DNA of 64,000 nucleotides, from NCBI GenBank assembly GCA_035478795.1, contig DATIJJ010000063.1:4944-68943 (forward strand), written 5' to 3'. Under the pieces are notes generated by a model. It saw nothing but the letters and a program-made list of their open reading frames with translations, was not told the origin of the DNA and did no database searches. Each line of letters begins with the position of its first letter. The stretch's first letter is position 1. Source of the DNA: DATIJJ01 sp035478795. Lineage in GTDB: Bacteria; Pseudomonadota; Gammaproteobacteria; DSM-16500. Positions 45,192 to 53,401 of this stretch are shown here, piece by piece. The position numbers and the translations under genes are program-made.

Positions 45192-46580
45192 ATGAAATGG
45201 CGTGACGCTCGTTTGCCTCAACTCATCTTAAAAAGGTTTACCAGCAAAACGCCTCTGGTCAACCTGACGCACTATGACAACCTGACCGCATTGCCAAATC
45301 GCACCTGGTTTAACGAAATACTCAACAAAACACTGAATCACGCCAGCCGTCATAAAAAAATCATGGCCGTTTTATTGATTGATCTGGATCGCTTCAGATA
45401 TGTCAACGATGCGTTTTCTCATGCCATAGGCGATCTTGTTTTGATCGAAATGGCAAAACGATTCAAAACGACGCTGCGCGCCGGTGACGTCATTGCGAGA
45501 ATGGACGGTGATGAATTTATCATTTTGCTGAATGATATTACGCATGCCAAATTCGCAAGCTTCGTCGCAGAAAAAATCGTGCAATGCGCATCGCTCCCTT
45601 TTATCGTAGAAAATCACAGGATCGCGCTCACAGCGAGCATTGGCATCAGCGTTTATCCAACCGATGGCAACTCGCTCGAAGATTTACAACGCAATGCGGC
45701 ACTTGCCATGCATCGGGCGAAACAGGCGGGTAGTGGTGTTTTTCACTATTTCACAAAAGCCATGAATTTCGAAGCACACGAACATATCCAATTGGAAATG
45801 GCACTCAAAAAAGCAATCAACAACCACGAATTTATCCTGCATTATCAACCCAAATTGAATTTGCGTGATGGCAGTATTGAAGGTGTTGAAGCGCTGATTC
45901 GCTGGGAAAATCCGGAAATGGGTTTGATCACACCCTCACGATTTATTCCGCTGGCTGAAGAAACAGGTCTTATTATGCCGATCGGTGAATGGGTGCTTCG
46001 TGAAGCCTGTCAAACCAATCAGGCCTGGCAGACGGAAGGCTATGAACCGATTTCCATCGCAGTGAATCTTTCTGCAAAACAGTTTCAACACCCAAACATT
46101 GCGGAACTCGTCAAAACGATTTTGTCTGAATCCGGAATGGATCCCAAATACCTTGAATTGGAAATTACCGAAACTGCCGTCATGGAAGATGTCGAAGCCG
46201 CCATTACCAAATTGAATGACATTAAAAAAATGGGCGTGCAAATTTCCATTGATGACTTTGGCACAGGATATACCTCGATCAGTTATCTTAAAAAATTTCC
46301 AATAAACGGGCTGAAGATTGACCAAAGTTTCATAAAAGATATTCCGGAAAATGCGAATAACACAGCGATCACCAGTGCCATCATAGCACTCGCACACACA
46401 CTCGGAATGAAAGTCGTCGCAGAAGGTGTTGAAACAGCCGGGCAATTGCAATATCTGACAGACAATAAGTGCGATATCGTTCAGGGGTATTATTTAAGCC
46501 GGCCGCTTCCGGAACAAAAAATTGTCCTGCAACTCGTCAGGAAGAAAACAACGAAGGAGGCTCATCATGGCGCAGAATAA
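45192..46580 (+). CDS. c-di-GMP phosphodiesterase with degenerate GGDEF and intact EAL domain
   Basis: 462 residues, no membrane segment. Residues about 30-200 form a GGDEF domain whose active-site motif is DGDEF (105-109); the first Gly is Asp, so cyclase activity is doubtful and a GTP-sensing role possible. The EAL domain (about 210-455) keeps its catalytic set: EAL at 233-235, the Asn of NLSAKQF, the Glu of EITET, DDFGTGYTS, the Lys of LKIDQSF, the Glu of AEGVET and the Gln of QGYYLSRPLP. It should therefore hydrolyse c-di-GMP. The start is ATG 45192, with AGGAG 9 bases upstream; ATG 45162 is the alternative. Its last 14 bases overlap the NRPS gene, so the two are translationally coupled. 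Confidence 0.92.
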   Translation: MKWRDARLPQLILKRFTSKTPLVNLTHYDNLTALPNRTWFNEILNKTLNHASRHKKIMAVLLIDLDRFRYVNDAFSHAIGDLVLIEMAKRFKTTLRAGDVIARMDGDEFIILLNDITHAKFASFVAEKIVQCASLPFIVENHRIALTASIGISVYPTDGNSLEDLQRNAALAMHRAKQAGSGVFHYFTKAMNFEAHEHIQLEMALKKAINNHEFILHYQPKLNLRDGSIEGVEALIRWENPEMGLITPSRFIPLAEETGLIMPIGEWVLREACQTNQAWQTEGYEPISIAVNLSAKQFQHPNIAELVKTILSESGMDPKYLELEITETAVMEDVEAAITKLNDIKKMGVQISIDDFGTGYTSISYLKKFPINGLKIDQSFIKDIPENANNTAITSAIIALAHTLGMKVVAEGVETAGQLQYLTDNKCDIVQGYYLSRPLPEQKIVLQLVRKKTTKEAHHGAE

Positions 46581-49500
46581 AAATCATGTCTCCTCAAAAA
46601 ATCCAGACGATCATCATTACTGGGAACGATTGATTGAAAATTTTTCTTCACATTCCAGAATATGGCTCGAGGATTTTGAGACGGACAAAAAACAGTATCA
46701 GCATGCGTATTTCAAAAAAACGATTATCCTCGGAAAAGATCGAGAACGCGCCATCAAGGCATTTTGCATTGACAAAAAAATACCGATTTTTTATTTCATC
46801 AATTCTGCATGGGCCTTGCTGTTAAACCGTTACACAACCAGTGATGATATTATTTATGGCATCAGCCAGTTTTTTTATGATACGGAATCGCAAAAAATAG
46901 ATGGCACCTTTCCTGTCCTTCCCGTCCGATCCAAAATCCATGAAAATGAAACTATCATGGATCATCTGAAACAATTAAAAAAAGAATTGAAATCCACCAT
47001 TCGAAAATCGCCCTCCTACGCCTATTTTTTAGAAAAAAATGATCTTTTTCAAAATATATTCAATTATATTTTTCTGTATTCTGAAAAAACCGTTCCAAAA
47101 AATCATCAATATGTCATCGATCATGAAACCCAAAAAGTGGATGTGACGCCCGAACGGTTTCCACTGGTTTTTGTCTTTGGCAACAAATCACCGATGGAAA
47201 TAAAATTACTGTGCAATGAAGCCCGCTTTACAGAAGAAAGCGCGGAAAGTCTTTCTGAACACTTCAAGGTCATTATCGATAAAATTATCGAGGATGAAGA
47301 TCAAAACGTCGCGCATTATTCCATCCTCACCCGGGTTGAAAAACAGGAATTGTTGAAAGGATCCCGGTTGAAACGGTCCATGTTATCCAAAGCAGAAAAC
47401 ATGTCCGTTCATGATTTGTTTAATAATCAGGTTAAAAAAACGCCTAACTACATTGCCATTGTGCATGGTGAAATGATTTATACCTACAAACAACTCGGTG
47501 ATATTTCAAATCAAATCGCGCATTTGCTCATCCAGAAAAATATACGCCGCGGCGACATTGTCAACGTGCTCATGGAACGAAGCCCGATATTGATTGCTTC
47601 GATGCTGGCGGTTTTCAAGGTGGGCGCCATTTTTGCGCCGATTGATCCGAAATATACAGATGAAAATATTGAATTTATTTTGAATGATTGCAATTCGCGT
47701 TTAATTCTCGTCAACAATACGCGTCGATTGCCGAAAAATTCTTTGTATAAATCCATCATTATCGACAACAATCTCGCTGCCATTAAAAAATTTCCGGAAC
47801 AATTTCCTACCTCAAAATTATCGCATGCCGATCAATTGGCCTATCTTATTCATACCTCAGGCACCACAGGACAATCGAAAGGTGTGCTGATACGTCATGA
47901 AAGTCTCGTCAATCTTGTCAACTGGTACAAAATTTGTTTTGGCATCACGGCGAAAGACAGATCCTCACAATTTTCATCGCAAGGATATGATAAATTTTTT
48001 GTGGAAGTGATTCCATTTATCACGATTGGTGCGAGCGTCCACATTGTAGATGATCAAATCAAATTTAATCCATCCGAATTTTTTTCATGGCTGGATGCCC
48101 AGAAAATCACTTTCTGCGATTTACCCACGGCGTATGCACAAGTCCTTTTTAATGGACCCTGGTCAGACAAATCCTGTCTTCGCATTTTAAAACTGGGCGG
48201 TGAAACGTTGACACATTATCCCAAACGATACTTTCCTTTCGATATCTGGAATACCTATGGACCCACTGAAGCCACGATTGAATCGACTTACATGAAAATT
48301 TATCAGGCCAATTCGTCTCCTCAAAAAGGCAAGAAAAAAAAGCATTTTCTGCCACCTATCGGAAAACCGCTACCAAACTGCGAACTGTTTGTTGTCGATC
48401 AGCATACCGAACTTGCACCCATTGGCAGCGCAGGTGAACTCCTGATTGGCGGTATGAATGTGGCCAGTGGTTACTATCATCGTCAGCCGCTGACAGATGC
48501 CAGATTTATTCGAAATCCATTCAGTCAGGATCCGACATCCCGACTCTATCGTACAGGCGATCTGGTGCGCTGGCTGAAAGATGGCAATCTTGAATTTATC
48601 GGACGAATCGATCATCAGGCAAAAATCAGCGGTTACCGAATTGATCTGAATGAAATAGAAATCGCGTTAAGCCAATATCCCGATATCAATGAAGTGGTCG
48701 TTCTCACGAAAAAATGGACGAATGGACAAAACACATTAATCGCTTATCTGGTTCCAAATCTGGATCGCATTCGAATACCGTACCAGGAAAAATGTCTGAT
48801 TGCCTTTGATGAGCAGCATTATTTGCAAGCCTTGACGGAAGATATTTCCAAGGCAGGCGTTGCACTGACCGGCGCAACCGATGAGCTGAAACCTTCACAA
48901 AGCGTCAAGGTCAACTTTAAATTGCCAGGGGCCGAGAGCCAGTGGCTCACAGGAAAAGTCGTCTGGCAAAGTGCACAACGTGCAGGCATTCATTTCGATC
49001 AGACGGAGCAACAAATTGCGCTGCTACAAAAAAGTATCCAGTATTACCTGACCACGCATAATTTGATGGAAACGCTGGAAACGTCTGCGGCGAAACGCAG
49101 TCTTCGAAGTGCGCTTAAAAAGAAATTGCCGGGGGAAATGATTCCCGCCATGTTTTGTACACTGCCACATTTACCGCTGACGTTTAACGGTAAAATCGAC
49201 TGGCGATCATTACCGCCACCGAGGGAATTTGAACGTATTCTGGATCGAAATTATGTGGCACCCCGAAACAAAACAGAAAAAAATCTTCATGCCATCTGGC
49301 AGGAAGTACTCGGTCAGGAAAAAATCAGCATGACCGATAATTTTTTTGATCTGGGTGGAAATTCGCATCTTGTCGCGCAATTATCCGTTAAAATATTGCA
49401 ACAATTCAAACTGGCGCTGCCTGAAAAAATCCTGTTTGACCTCCCGTTCATTCCCGTCATGGCTGAATACATCGATACGCTCGGAAAAGAATACGCCTTC

Positions 49501-50703
49501 AAAATAGCCATGCAGGATGATATCCAGCGGGATGCCATTTTAAATGATGACATCATGCCGAATAAAAAATGCAGCGTGCATCTTGATCATCCGGAAGGCA
49601 TCCTTCTGACCGGTGTATCAGGATTTTTGGGCGTTTATCTTTTGAAAGAATTATTGGATCAGACAGACGCAAAAATATATTGTCTTATTCGAAAGGGAAA
49701 ATTTGAAAGTGTGGCAGAACGGTTGCTAAATAATATAGAACGCTACGAACTGGGTAGCATTCTGTCACTTGCCAACCGACGCATTGTCATGATTCCGGGT
49801 GATATGGGTAATGATCAGTTTGGAATACCGCTTGAACTGTATAACAATCTCGCCAGCAAAATTGATCTTGTCTATCATTGCGGCGCTGAAGTCAACACCA
49901 TCACATCCTATTCCAATCTACGGTCCAGCAATGTGCAGGGGACACTTGAAATAATCAAATTTGCATTGAAGCAGTTTGATAAACCGGTTCACTATATTTC
50001 AATGCTTGCAACAGCCAACCGGTTAAGTGAGGAAGGTCATTTGTCGGAGGAGTTTCCGGATGCAAATGCGAGTCAGATCACAGGTGGATATGCCACGAGC
50101 AAATGGATTTCCGAGCGATTGTTAACCCAGGCCAAAAACCGTGGTCTGCCTGTTTCCATTTATCGATCCGGTTATATCTGGGGCCAATCCGATTCAGGCG
50201 TCACGAATGTCAATGATGCCCTGCTCTTTCTGATCAAGGGTTGTATTCAACTGGGACTGGCACCTGACTGGCATGAAAAAATCACGATTTTACCGGTTAA
50301 TTTTGTGAGTAAAATAATCGTCGGTATTTCGCTTCATCAAAAAGATAAATCAGATGTCTTTCATATTGATCATCCAACCGGCATGATGTGGACGGATTTG
50401 ATTGCCTGGCTCAATCATTATGGTTATCCGATTAAAACAGTGACGCATAAAGAGTGGCTGCAAAAACTGGCTGAAATCCAGACTGAAAATGCACTGTATC
50501 CATTCTTGCCCCATCTGCTGGCACAGAAAGAACCGCCGGATTCGCCTGCCATTGATATGGATAATACCATCAATGCGTTGACGAAAATTGAGTTGACCTA
50601 TCCTGAAATTAATAATCGATTGTTGACAGTTTATGTTCGGTATTTGTGTGAGATAGGATTTTTACCGGAGCCGGAAAACAAGAGGAAGCAGATTTTTGTG
50701 TGA
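46567..50703 (+). CDS. Single-module NRPS-like reductase with a PilZ-like domain inside the adenylation domain
   Basis: 1378 residues. In order: a half condensation domain (about 10-245; C-terminal lobe only, no HHxxxDG); an adenylation domain with A3 HTSGTTGQSKG (about 427), A5 NTYGPTEA, A7 YRTGD and A8 GRIDHQAKISGYRI (about 678); a PilZ-like insert (about 730-817) with D759-I-S-K-A-G764 and R734/R736; then the rest of the adenylation domain (LPGEMIP, then NGKID with catalytic Lys876); a carrier domain with Ser933 in DLGGNSHL; and a thioester reductase domain with TGVSGFLG from Thr1015 and the Tyr1175/Lys1179 pair. It should activate one amino acid and release it as an aldehyde or alcohol. 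The start is ATG 46567: AAGGAGG at 46554-46560 fits exactly. No phosphopantetheinyl transferase or tailoring gene is adjacent. Confidence 0.9.
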   Translation: MAQNKNHVSSKNPDDHHYWERLIENFSSHSRIWLEDFETDKKQYQHAYFKKTIILGKDRERAIKAFCIDKKIPIFYFINSAWALLLNRYTTSDDIIYGISQFFYDTESQKIDGTFPVLPVRSKIHENETIMDHLKQLKKELKSTIRKSPSYAYFLEKNDLFQNIFNYIFLYSEKTVPKNHQYVIDHETQKVDVTPERFPLVFVFGNKSPMEIKLLCNEARFTEESAESLSEHFKVIIDKIIEDEDQNVAHYSILTRVEKQELLKGSRLKRSMLSKAENMSVHDLFNNQVKKTPNYIAIVHGEMIYTYKQLGDISNQIAHLLIQKNIRRGDIVNVLMERSPILIASMLAVFKVGAIFAPIDPKYTDENIEFILNDCNSRLILVNNTRRLPKNSLYKSIIIDNNLAAIKKFPEQFPTSKLSHADQLAYLIHTSGTTGQSKGVLIRHESLVNLVNWYKICFGITAKDRSSQFSSQGYDKFFVEVIPFITIGASVHIVDDQIKFNPSEFFSWLDAQKITFCDLPTAYAQVLFNGPWSDKSCLRILKLGGETLTHYPKRYFPFDIWNTYGPTEATIESTYMKIYQANSSPQKGKKKKHFLPPIGKPLPNCELFVVDQHTELAPIGSAGELLIGGMNVASGYYHRQPLTDARFIRNPFSQDPTSRLYRTGDLVRWLKDGNLEFIGRIDHQAKISGYRIDLNEIEIALSQYPDINEVVVLTKKWTNGQNTLIAYLVPNLDRIRIPYQEKCLIAFDEQHYLQALTEDISKAGVALTGATDELKPSQSVKVNFKLPGAESQWLTGKVVWQSAQRAGIHFDQTEQQIALLQKSIQYYLTTHNLMETLETSAAKRSLRSALKKKLPGEMIPAMFCTLPHLPLTFNGKIDWRSLPPPREFERILDRNYVAPRNKTEKNLHAIWQEVLGQEKISMTDNFFDLGGNSHLVAQLSVKILQQFKLALPEKILFDLPFIPVMAEYIDTLGKEYAFKIAMQDDIQRDAILNDDIMPNKKCSVHLDHPEGILLTGVSGFLGVYLLKELLDQTDAKIYCLIRKGKFESVAERLLNNIERYELGSILSLANRRIVMIPGDMGNDQFGIPLELYNNLASKIDLVYHCGAEVNTITSYSNLRSSNVQGTLEIIKFALKQFDKPVHYISMLATANRLSEEGHLSEEFPDANASQITGGYATSKWISERLLTQAKNRGLPVSIYRSGYIWGQSDSGVTNVNDALLFLIKGCIQLGLAPDWHEKITILPVNFVSKIIVGISLHQKDKSDVFHIDHPTGMMWTDLIAWLNHYGYPIKTVTHKEWLQKLAEIQTENALYPFLPHLLAQKEPPDSPAIDMDNTINALTKIELTYPEINNRLLTVYVRYLCEIGFLPEPENKRKQIFV
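48757..49017 (+). other. PilZ-like domain insert within the NRPS adenylation domain
   Basis: Codons 731-817 of the NRPS gene lie between the LIAYLVP strand and the LPGEMIP (A9) motif. The PilZ D/NxSxxG motif is exact (DISKAG). The RxxxR motif is reduced to RIR before IPYQ. The rest follows the PilZ beta-barrel: KVNFKLPG, WLTGKVVWQ, RAGIHFDQ. Confidence 0.75.
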
Positions 50704-50731
50704 AATGGCTCCACTACTCACGCCACACATG

Positions 50732-50788
50732 TCCGAGCCGCGCGCGTTAGCAAGCGTCACTGACGCTCCCTGACGGTCGCGGCTCGGA
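50732..50788. repeat. REP-like palindrome
   Basis: Outer arms TCCGAGCCGCG and CGCGGCTCGGA (11 bases, perfect) enclose an inner GCGTCA/TGACGC hairpin. A half copy in the opposite orientation is at 63793-63822, 29 of 30 bases identical to the right half. It lies just after the NRPS stop and could terminate it. Confidence 0.85.
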
Positions 50789-50864
50789 TTTTAATCGCGG
50801 CTCGGATTTTAATCGCGGCTCGGATTTTAATCGCGGCTCGGATTTTAATCGCGGCTCGGATTAA
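50777..50864. repeat. 18-base tandem repeat, four full copies and one shortened copy
   Basis: The unit TCGCGGCTCGGATTTTAA is repeated at 50777, 50795, 50813 and 50831, with a 16-base last unit at 50849-50864. The unit is the right arm of the REP-like palindrome plus a TTTTAA tail, so the array seems to have grown from that arm. It is likely polymorphic between strains. Confidence 0.95.
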
Positions 50865-50882
50865 TGCAACAAACAGCGCTAA

Positions 50883-52475
50883 TTAACTTTCCAACACAAT
50901 CTTCGCCTGATGCACCAGACTATCCTTGTAAAGCTCATATTCCAGCGCGCCAAAGGAACTTTGAATCTGGTCGGAAAACGCCTGATAGTGTTCAGCCGAA
51001 CCCTGGGTATTGCCTGGTCTCACACCCATTAATGCAATCACCGCAAACCCTTTTGCTATTTTGGTCGCAGCATACACTGTTTTAGTGTTATCTGAGGGTT
51101 GCGGCATTTGAAAAGCCGCATCTAAAATCGCCTGATCCATTTGACTCGCATGTCGGCCCACATAACGCGCTTCCGTCCATTGCAGATGCGATTCACTCGC
51201 GATCTGTTCCGGCGTGACCTGTCCTGTTTTTAATTTTGTTGCAATATCTTTTGCAAACCCTGACAATTTTTCTTCAATTTGAATGGTTTTTAATTTTTCT
51301 GCAATTTGATTTCGAACGGTATTCAAAGGCAACACGGCTGCCGGAACGTGCGATTTGACACGCAAAATCACAGCCGTTTCAGGATCCAGCCGGATAAGGT
51401 CACTGTTATTTTGAAGCGTTAACACATCATTTCCAAATGCCGCTTCCCGAATTTTCACATTCGCCGTTATATCTTTTTCCATTCCCTTTTTTAGAGCCTG
51501 ATCTTTTGTAAACAATCCCGTCGTCTGGATCGATACACCCGATTCCTTTGCAACCGCCTGCAGTGAATCAGGATGTTCATAGGCTACGTTCGCGGCTTTC
51601 TCACCCAGATTGGCAAACGCTTCTTCCGCTTTTTGCCGGATAAAGGTTTCTTTCAATTTATCCTGCATCACTTTCGTCGGTTGTGTCGCAGAACCGGCAT
51701 TTTCCACATAGAATTTTTTCAGCTCTGCTTCTGTCGGATGTATTTTGGAAGCGAGATCCGGAACCGACAGCAGAATATATTCAATACTCACCTGTTCCGG
51801 TGTTTTGAAGGCATCCTGATGCCCGGCATACCAGGCCTGTATCGCCGCAGGAGATACCTGAACCGTCTGCTGATTAAAATAGCTTTCTGGCACAATCAAA
51901 TAGCGAATATTGCGTTCCTGTCCGATCAGGGCCATCGTGTCAGTGACTTCATCAGGCAACGCGAATGAGGTAAAAATAATACCCAGTCGCGGTTGATCCG
52001 CAAGCAACGAGGCACGAACCAGATTGACAAAATCAGGCACAGTAAACGACATGGCGTTCAGTGTCTGCTGGAAGCGAACTGGCGAAAAAACACCATTGAC
52101 CTGAAAGTCAGGCATGCCTTGCAGAAAACCATCAATCTGGTCAGGTGTGATTCGATATTGATCTGCAAAAGAAGCTTGCTCAAGGACTTGAACATGGATA
52201 AGTGCCTGCAATGCGCGTTTCTTGAGATCAATATCCGCACCGGCTGGTAACTGAGCTGTTCCGGATTGCATTTGCACCTGACGACGTAATCGTTCGTAAG
52301 CTGCACCGAGCTGGTATTTCGTGATTTCGACACCATTGACCTTCGCAACAACATTATTGTCGCCCGAACCCTGGAAATAACTGTGAATGCCCCACATGGC
52401 AAACGAAAAAATCAGCAGGGATACAATAATTCCCGCTATCCATCCATGTGTCTTGTCACGAATGCTCTGCAGCAT
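50883..52475 (-). CDS. ppiD: PpiD-type periplasmic chaperone lacking the parvulin domain
   Basis: About 530 residues. An N-terminal membrane anchor (IAGIIVSLLIFSFAMWGIH) and a SurA-like chaperone region (VNGVEITKYQLGAAYERLR and the following helices) are clear, and the C-terminal region aligns by eye with E. coli PpiD. The parvulin-like domain that E. coli PpiD (623 residues) has in the middle is missing: ELKKFYVENAG runs almost directly into KLKETFIRQKAEEAF. PpiD assists proteins emerging from the Sec translocon, and its parvulin domain is inactive even in E. coli. The start is ATG 52475. Position after hupB matches the usual lon-hupB-ppiD order. Confidence 0.88.
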   Translation of the reverse strand: MLQSIRDKTHGWIAGIIVSLLIFSFAMWGIHSYFQGSGDNNVVAKVNGVEITKYQLGAAYERLRRQVQMQSGTAQLPAGADIDLKKRALQALIHVQVLEQASFADQYRITPDQIDGFLQGMPDFQVNGVFSPVRFQQTLNAMSFTVPDFVNLVRASLLADQPRLGIIFTSFALPDEVTDTMALIGQERNIRYLIVPESYFNQQTVQVSPAAIQAWYAGHQDAFKTPEQVSIEYILLSVPDLASKIHPTEAELKKFYVENAGSATQPTKVMQDKLKETFIRQKAEEAFANLGEKAANVAYEHPDSLQAVAKESGVSIQTTGLFTKDQALKKGMEKDITANVKIREAAFGNDVLTLQNNSDLIRLDPETAVILRVKSHVPAAVLPLNTVRNQIAEKLKTIQIEEKLSGFAKDIATKLKTGQVTPEQIASESHLQWTEARYVGRHASQMDQAILDAAFQMPQPSDNTKTVYAATKIAKGFAVIALMGVRPGNTQGSAEHYQAFSDQIQSSFGALEYELYKDSLVHQAKIVLES

Positions 52476-52514
52476 ATCTGGCTGTCTCACTTGATTGAAC
52501 TTGCTGTATTAATC

Positions 52515-52655
52515 AAATCTCGACCGGAGCTACTCCTCCCTTTTCAAAGGGAGGTTGGGAGGGATTTTTATTTAACATTGAAAAAAAATCCCCCCGCCGC
52601 ACAAAAAACGTGCGTCGACCCCCTTTGATAAGGGGGTTCCCTCCGGTCGACATTT
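52515..52655. repeat. MITE-like dispersed repeat, copy B (complete)
   Basis: 141 bases bounded by inverted terminal repeats with consensus AAATNTCGACCGGAG (52515-52529 and 52641-52655, one mismatch). Inside are a CTCCC/GGGAG hairpin and a CCCCCTT/AAGGGGG hairpin. No coding capacity. The second copy is at 2987-3135, inverted relative to this one. It lies upstream of ppiD. Confidence 0.88.
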
Positions 52656-52687
52656 ATCTATACAACAAGCCCATTTAATTGACCCAT

Positions 52688-52743
52688 AAAAAAAGGCGCA
52701 TCTCTCACTGGTCATCTGTATTTCAGAGCACCAGAGATACACC
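52688..52743 (-). terminator. Rho-independent terminator after tRNA-Asp
   Basis: An 11-base stem GGTGTATCTCT/AGAGATGCGCC with G-U pairs and a long loop, followed on the minus strand by seven T residues. It lies 16 bases past the tRNA-Asp 3' end. Confidence 0.7.
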
Positions 52744-52759
52744 TTTTCCGTCATACGTT

Positions 52760-52836
52760 TGGCGGAGTGGACGGGACTCGAACCCGCGACCCCCGGCGTG
52801 ACAGGCCGGTATTCTAACCAACTGAACTACCACTCC
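52760..52836 (-). tRNA. tRNA-Asp (GUC)
   Basis: GGAGTGG pairs with CCACTCC. The anticodon is GTC in loop CTGTCAC. CCA is encoded (52760-52762). Confidence 0.97.
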
Positions 52837-52863
52837 TGGTTTCTCATTTATCGTCACTTTTAA

Positions 52864-52939
52864 TGGTGGGTGCTGAGGGGTTCGAACCCACGACCCTCGC
52901 CTTGTAAGGGCGATGCTCTCCCAGCTGAGCTAAGCACCC
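52864..52939 (-). tRNA. tRNA-Val (UAC)
   Basis: GGGTGCT pairs with AGCACCC. The anticodon is TAC in loop CTTACAA. CCA is encoded (52864-52866). It lies 27 bases upstream of tRNA-Asp and in the same unit. Confidence 0.97.
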
Positions 52940-52955
52940 AAAATGAGTGGGCAAC

Positions 52956-52982
52956 TTTATACTCCCACAACACTTTTAGCAA
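52956..52982 (-). promoter_or_regulatory. Possible promoter for tRNA-Val and tRNA-Asp
   Basis: On the minus strand TTGCTA (52977-52982), a 15-base spacer and TATAAA (52956-52961), 17 bases before tRNA-Val. The spacer is short. Confidence 0.4.
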
Positions 52983-53012
52983 CACCTAAATACACTTTTT
53001 TTTCTAAATTTT

Positions 53013-53300
53013 TTAACGCTCTTCTTTATCTTTCACGGCATCTTTCAATGCTTTTCCAGCCTTGAAACCCACCGCCTTGGCCGCCTTGATTTTAATCTCT
53101 TGCCCGGTTTGAGGGTTTCGGCCTTTTCTCGCCGCACGTTGACGCACAACAAATGTTCCGAAGTTTACCAACACGACGGGTTCATCTTTTTTTAATGAAC
53201 CGGTAATCGCATCAATCAGAGCACCCAACGCACGTTCAGCCGCCGCTTTGGTTAGCTCAGCATTATCCGCAATCAGTTCAACAAGCTCTGCTCTATTCAT
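53013..53300 (-). CDS. hupB: DNA-binding protein HU (beta type)
   Basis: 95 residues. HU is a nucleoid protein that bends DNA. The DNA-binding arm with GRNPQTGQEIKIKAAKAVGFKAG is present, and the N-terminus MNRAELVELIADN is typical. The start is ATG 53300, with GAGG upstream. The last residues (DKEER) give a slightly charged tail beyond the usual 90. It has its own promoter between lon and hupB. Confidence 0.96.
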   Translation of the reverse strand: MNRAELVELIADNAELTKAAAERALGALIDAITGSLKKDEPVVLVNFGTFVVRQRAARKGRNPQTGQEIKIKAAKAVGFKAGKALKDAVKDKEER

Positions 53301-53401
53301 ATATCCTCTGCTTTTTTCTATCCATGGTTTAACAAATTTCACTGCCCGATTAACGAATTCACACTTGTCCGCGATTTGTTACAGTCCCGATTGAAGTGTG
53401 A

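Noticed and set aside
46522..46566. Upstream start of the NRPS gene
   Set aside because: The ATG at 46567 has an ideal AAGGAGG at 6-base spacing; the earlier start has none and lies deep in the phosphodiesterase gene.
50777..50864. Short regular repeats that might be a CRISPR array
   Set aside because: The 18-base units abut directly with no spacers, derive from a REP-like arm, and no cas gene is nearby.
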